From assembly GCA_964558295.1 (NCBI GenBank), contig CAZLDQ010000277.1, forward strand, positions 1-6,291: a stretch of 6,291 nt of DNA, written 5' to 3'. The notes under the pieces were generated by a model. The model was not told where the DNA came from. It worked only from the letters and a program-made list of their open reading frames with translations, and did not search any database. Below, in pieces: positions 4,652 through 6,291 of the stretch. Each line of letters opens with the position of its first letter. Position 1 is the first letter of the stretch. Source of the DNA: JBDKTH01 sp964558295. Its GTDB lineage: Bacteria; Planctomycetota; Planctomycetia; Pirellulales; Thermoguttaceae. The position numbers and the translations under genes are program-made.

Positions 4652-6291
4652 ATGCGCAAGCTCGTGTACACGTGGAGGGATACGCTTACCCGTTTGGGAT
4701 TCCGGTGGAAGAGACACAAGAAGGCCGAGAAAAGTAAGACTCGAACGCTCCGGCTTGAATCGCTTGCACAACGGGAGATGCTGACGGGAGACCTTCCCTG
4801 TGTTCTCATCTCGTCGGTACAAGATCCTGCTGAAGATGGGCTAGATGGCTACTTCCGCTTGAGCCGCACAGGCTCGACAGACAACTCGCTCACGGTTTCT
4901 TACTACATTGACACGGGGAACTCGACGGCCACCAACGGCACCGATGTCAGCTATCTCAATGGGACCTACGACTACTCGAACTACGGCTATGTGACGTTCC
5001 AGGCCGGCCAGTCGACGGTGGACATCGCGGTCCACGCGATCGACGACAGTTCCGTGGAAGGCAACGAGACACTGCGGATCCAGCTATCTAGCGGCTGCTG
5101 TTACTGCGGCGGCGGGAGCTACACGCTCGGCTCGCCCAATAGCGCCACGCTCTCGATCACCGACAACGACGCCCAAAACACTCCCCCGACGATCAGCGTC
5201 CCCGCATCTCAGCAAGTGAATGAGGATGCGGTCCTGAACATTTCAACGATCGTCGTGGATGATGCGCAGTCCGCGACGCTCGAGGTGGATCTTGCAGTAG
5301 GCCACGGTATCTTGATGCTGGGGACGACTGCGGGTCTGACGTTCGTCGAGTCGACGCAAAACGGAGCGGCCGTGCTGAAGATCCAGGGCTCCAAAGATAG
5401 CCTGAACGCCTCGCTGGCCACGTTGTCCTACTGCGGGCAGGCGGACTACAACGGGCAGGACATGCTGAGCGTGATCGTTTCGGATTTGAGCGTCTCCGAC
5501 GGGCCGCTGACAACCACCGGCCAAGTGGCAATTACTGTCGGCCCGGTCAACGACGCCCCCGTGCTCACACCCGCGGCGCCCAACTTGGGGACGACGAACG
5601 AGGATACTGCGATCGTCCTCAGCCTCAGTTCGCTGGCCACCGCGATTAGCGACGTCGATGCCGGTGCCGTGATCGGCGGGATCGCCCTGACGAGCACGAC
5701 CGGCCACGGGACCTGGACGTATTCCCTCGATGCCGGAACGACCTGGACGGCCGTGGGGACCGTGAGCACGGCCTCGGCGCTCTTGCTACCCCAAGATGCC
5801 CAACTGCGTTACCAGCCGGACGGTCAGCTCGGTGAGACGGCAACCGTTGGCTACTGTGCGTGGGACACGACAAGCGGCTCTGCCGGGGCTCGGGCCGATC
5901 TGAGTGCGATAGGGGCCACCGGCGGAACGACCGCCTTTAGCGCGGCGAGCGACACAGCATCGCTGAGTGTGACGGACGTCAACGATGCCCCGGTGCTTAC
6001 GGGGATTGCATCCGCGACGTTGGACTACACGGAGAACCAAACGCCAACGGCGATTGCGTCCTCGCTTGTGGTCAGCGATGTCGACAGCGCGACGCTAACG
6101 AGCGCGACGGTGAGCCTCAGCGCGAACTACCAAAGCGGGGAGGACGTCCTGGCGGCCGACACGACCGGCACCGGTCTTGTGGCCAGCTTCGACGTGCCAA
6201 CCGGCGTCTTGACGATCAGCGGCAGCGGGCCCCTGGCGGACTACCAGCAAGTCCTCCGCACGGTCACCTACCAGAACACGAGCGAGAATCC
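4652..6291 (+). CDS. Large exported Calx-beta/cadherin-like repeat protein, N-terminal part (runs off the window)
   Basis: The frame stays open for 546 codons to the edge with no stop, so the C-terminus is missing. Residues 1-32 are strongly basic with no hydrophobic signal peptide. Residues 33-47, LRLESLAQREMLTGD, match the planctomycete N-terminal pattern LRxExLxxRxMLxGD seen on large exported proteins. Residues about 50-173 form a Calx-beta domain, with DDSSVEGNETLRI (131-143) and a closing ATLSITDND (165-173), normally Ca2+-binding. Residues about 178-298 are a cadherin-like module (VNEDA at 189-193). Residues 302-446 are a second type (TWTYSLDAGTTWTAV at 354-368, YCAWD at 401-405, GGTTAFSAASDTASLSV at 424-440). 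Residues 447 onward are a third (VVSDVDSATL at 473-482, YQQVLRTVTYQNTSEN at 531-546). VNDAPVLT links modules twice. It is rich in Ser/Thr (13 of residues 301-350). An odd GCCYCGGG loop sits at 148-155. Likely a secreted or surface adhesin; binding partner unknown. Confidence 0.85.
   Translation, partial: MRKLVYTWRDTLTRLGFRWKRHKKAEKSKTRTLRLESLAQREMLTGDLPCVLISSVQDPAEDGLDGYFRLSRTGSTDNSLTVSYYIDTGNSTATNGTDVSYLNGTYDYSNYGYVTFQAGQSTVDIAVHAIDDSSVEGNETLRIQLSSGCCYCGGGSYTLGSPNSATLSITDNDAQNTPPTISVPASQQVNEDAVLNISTIVVDDAQSATLEVDLAVGHGILMLGTTAGLTFVESTQNGAAVLKIQGSKDSLNASLATLSYCGQADYNGQDMLSVIVSDLSVSDGPLTTTGQVAITVGPVNDAPVLTPAAPNLGTTNEDTAIVLSLSSLATAISDVDAGAVIGGIALTSTTGHGTWTYSLDAGTTWTAVGTVSTASALLLPQDAQLRYQPDGQLGETATVGYCAWDTTSGSAGARADLSAIGATGGTTAFSAASDTASLSVTDVNDAPVLTGIASATLDYTENQTPTAIASSLVVSDVDSATLTSATVSLSANYQSGEDVLAADTTGTGLVASFDVPTGVLTISGSGPLADYQQVLRTVTYQNTSEN
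5546..5569 (+). repeat. VNDAPVLT module linker, copy 1
   Basis: These 24 bases encode VNDAPVLT (residues 299-306) at the junction of two cadherin-like modules. The second copy is at 5978-6001, 432 bp (144 codons) later, with the same peptide and four silent differences. The motif is a common module junction in bacterial cadherin-like proteins. Confidence 0.8.
5978..6001 (+). repeat. VNDAPVLT module linker, copy 2
   Basis: This copy encodes the same eight residues (443-450) as the one at 5546-5569. The four nucleotide differences are all at third positions, so the peptide is being conserved. The modules on either side of it are of different types, so this is not a simple tandem duplication. 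Confidence 0.8.

Noticed and set aside
4841..6040. Several minus-strand frames of 64-154 codons opposite the adhesin
   Set aside because: They are Arg/Ser/Pro-rich shadows of the repeat protein, whose plus-strand frame is open to the window edge with clear domains.

Overview
This window looks like chromosomal DNA from a high-GC planctomycete. The best evidence is the protein that starts at 4652. Its N-terminus carries a charged leader and the segment LRLESLAQREMLTGD, which resembles the planctomycete-type N-terminal motif of large exported proteins, followed by Calx-beta and cadherin-like modules. The TPR-glycosyltransferase on the other strand is also of a type I associate with Planctomycetes. 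The phylum assignment rests on pattern recognition; no search was run.

Layout, left to right. Positions 1-168 hold no convincing gene, only a perfect 8-bp inverted repeat (118-145) just past the end of the minus-strand genes. Positions 169-3950 hold three tightly packed genes on the minus strand, transcribed right to left. They are a 692-residue TPR protein with a GT41 (O-GlcNAc-transferase-like) catalytic half (3950-1872), a 267-residue FrhB/FdhB-like flavin/iron-sulfur protein without the usual N-terminal ferredoxin part (1859-1056), and a 296-residue polysaccharide-pyruvyl-transferase-like protein (1059-169). The first two are 12 bp apart and the last two overlap by 4 bp (ATGA), so this is almost certainly one operon.

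Positions 3951-4651 are a 701-bp divergent intergenic region. It contains a good sigma70-type promoter for the rightward gene (TTGACA-16-TCTAAT), an 11-bp hairpin at the expected 5' end of that transcript, and a 22-bp near-perfect palindrome upstream of it. It also holds a weaker leftward promoter candidate whose spacer is filled by a 16-bp palindrome. From 4652 to the window end, a plus-strand frame stays open for 546 codons and runs off the edge. It encodes the N-terminal part of a large Ser/Thr-rich surface or secreted adhesin.

The combined picture is a glycan-modifying operon divergent from a big extracellular repeat protein. A reasonable but unproven reading is that the operon builds or decorates a pyruvylated glycan, on the adhesin itself or on a cell-surface polymer. 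The lesser-known parts are the altered donor-site motif of the GT41 enzyme, the shortened FrhB-like protein, and the regulatory architecture of the shared intergenic region.
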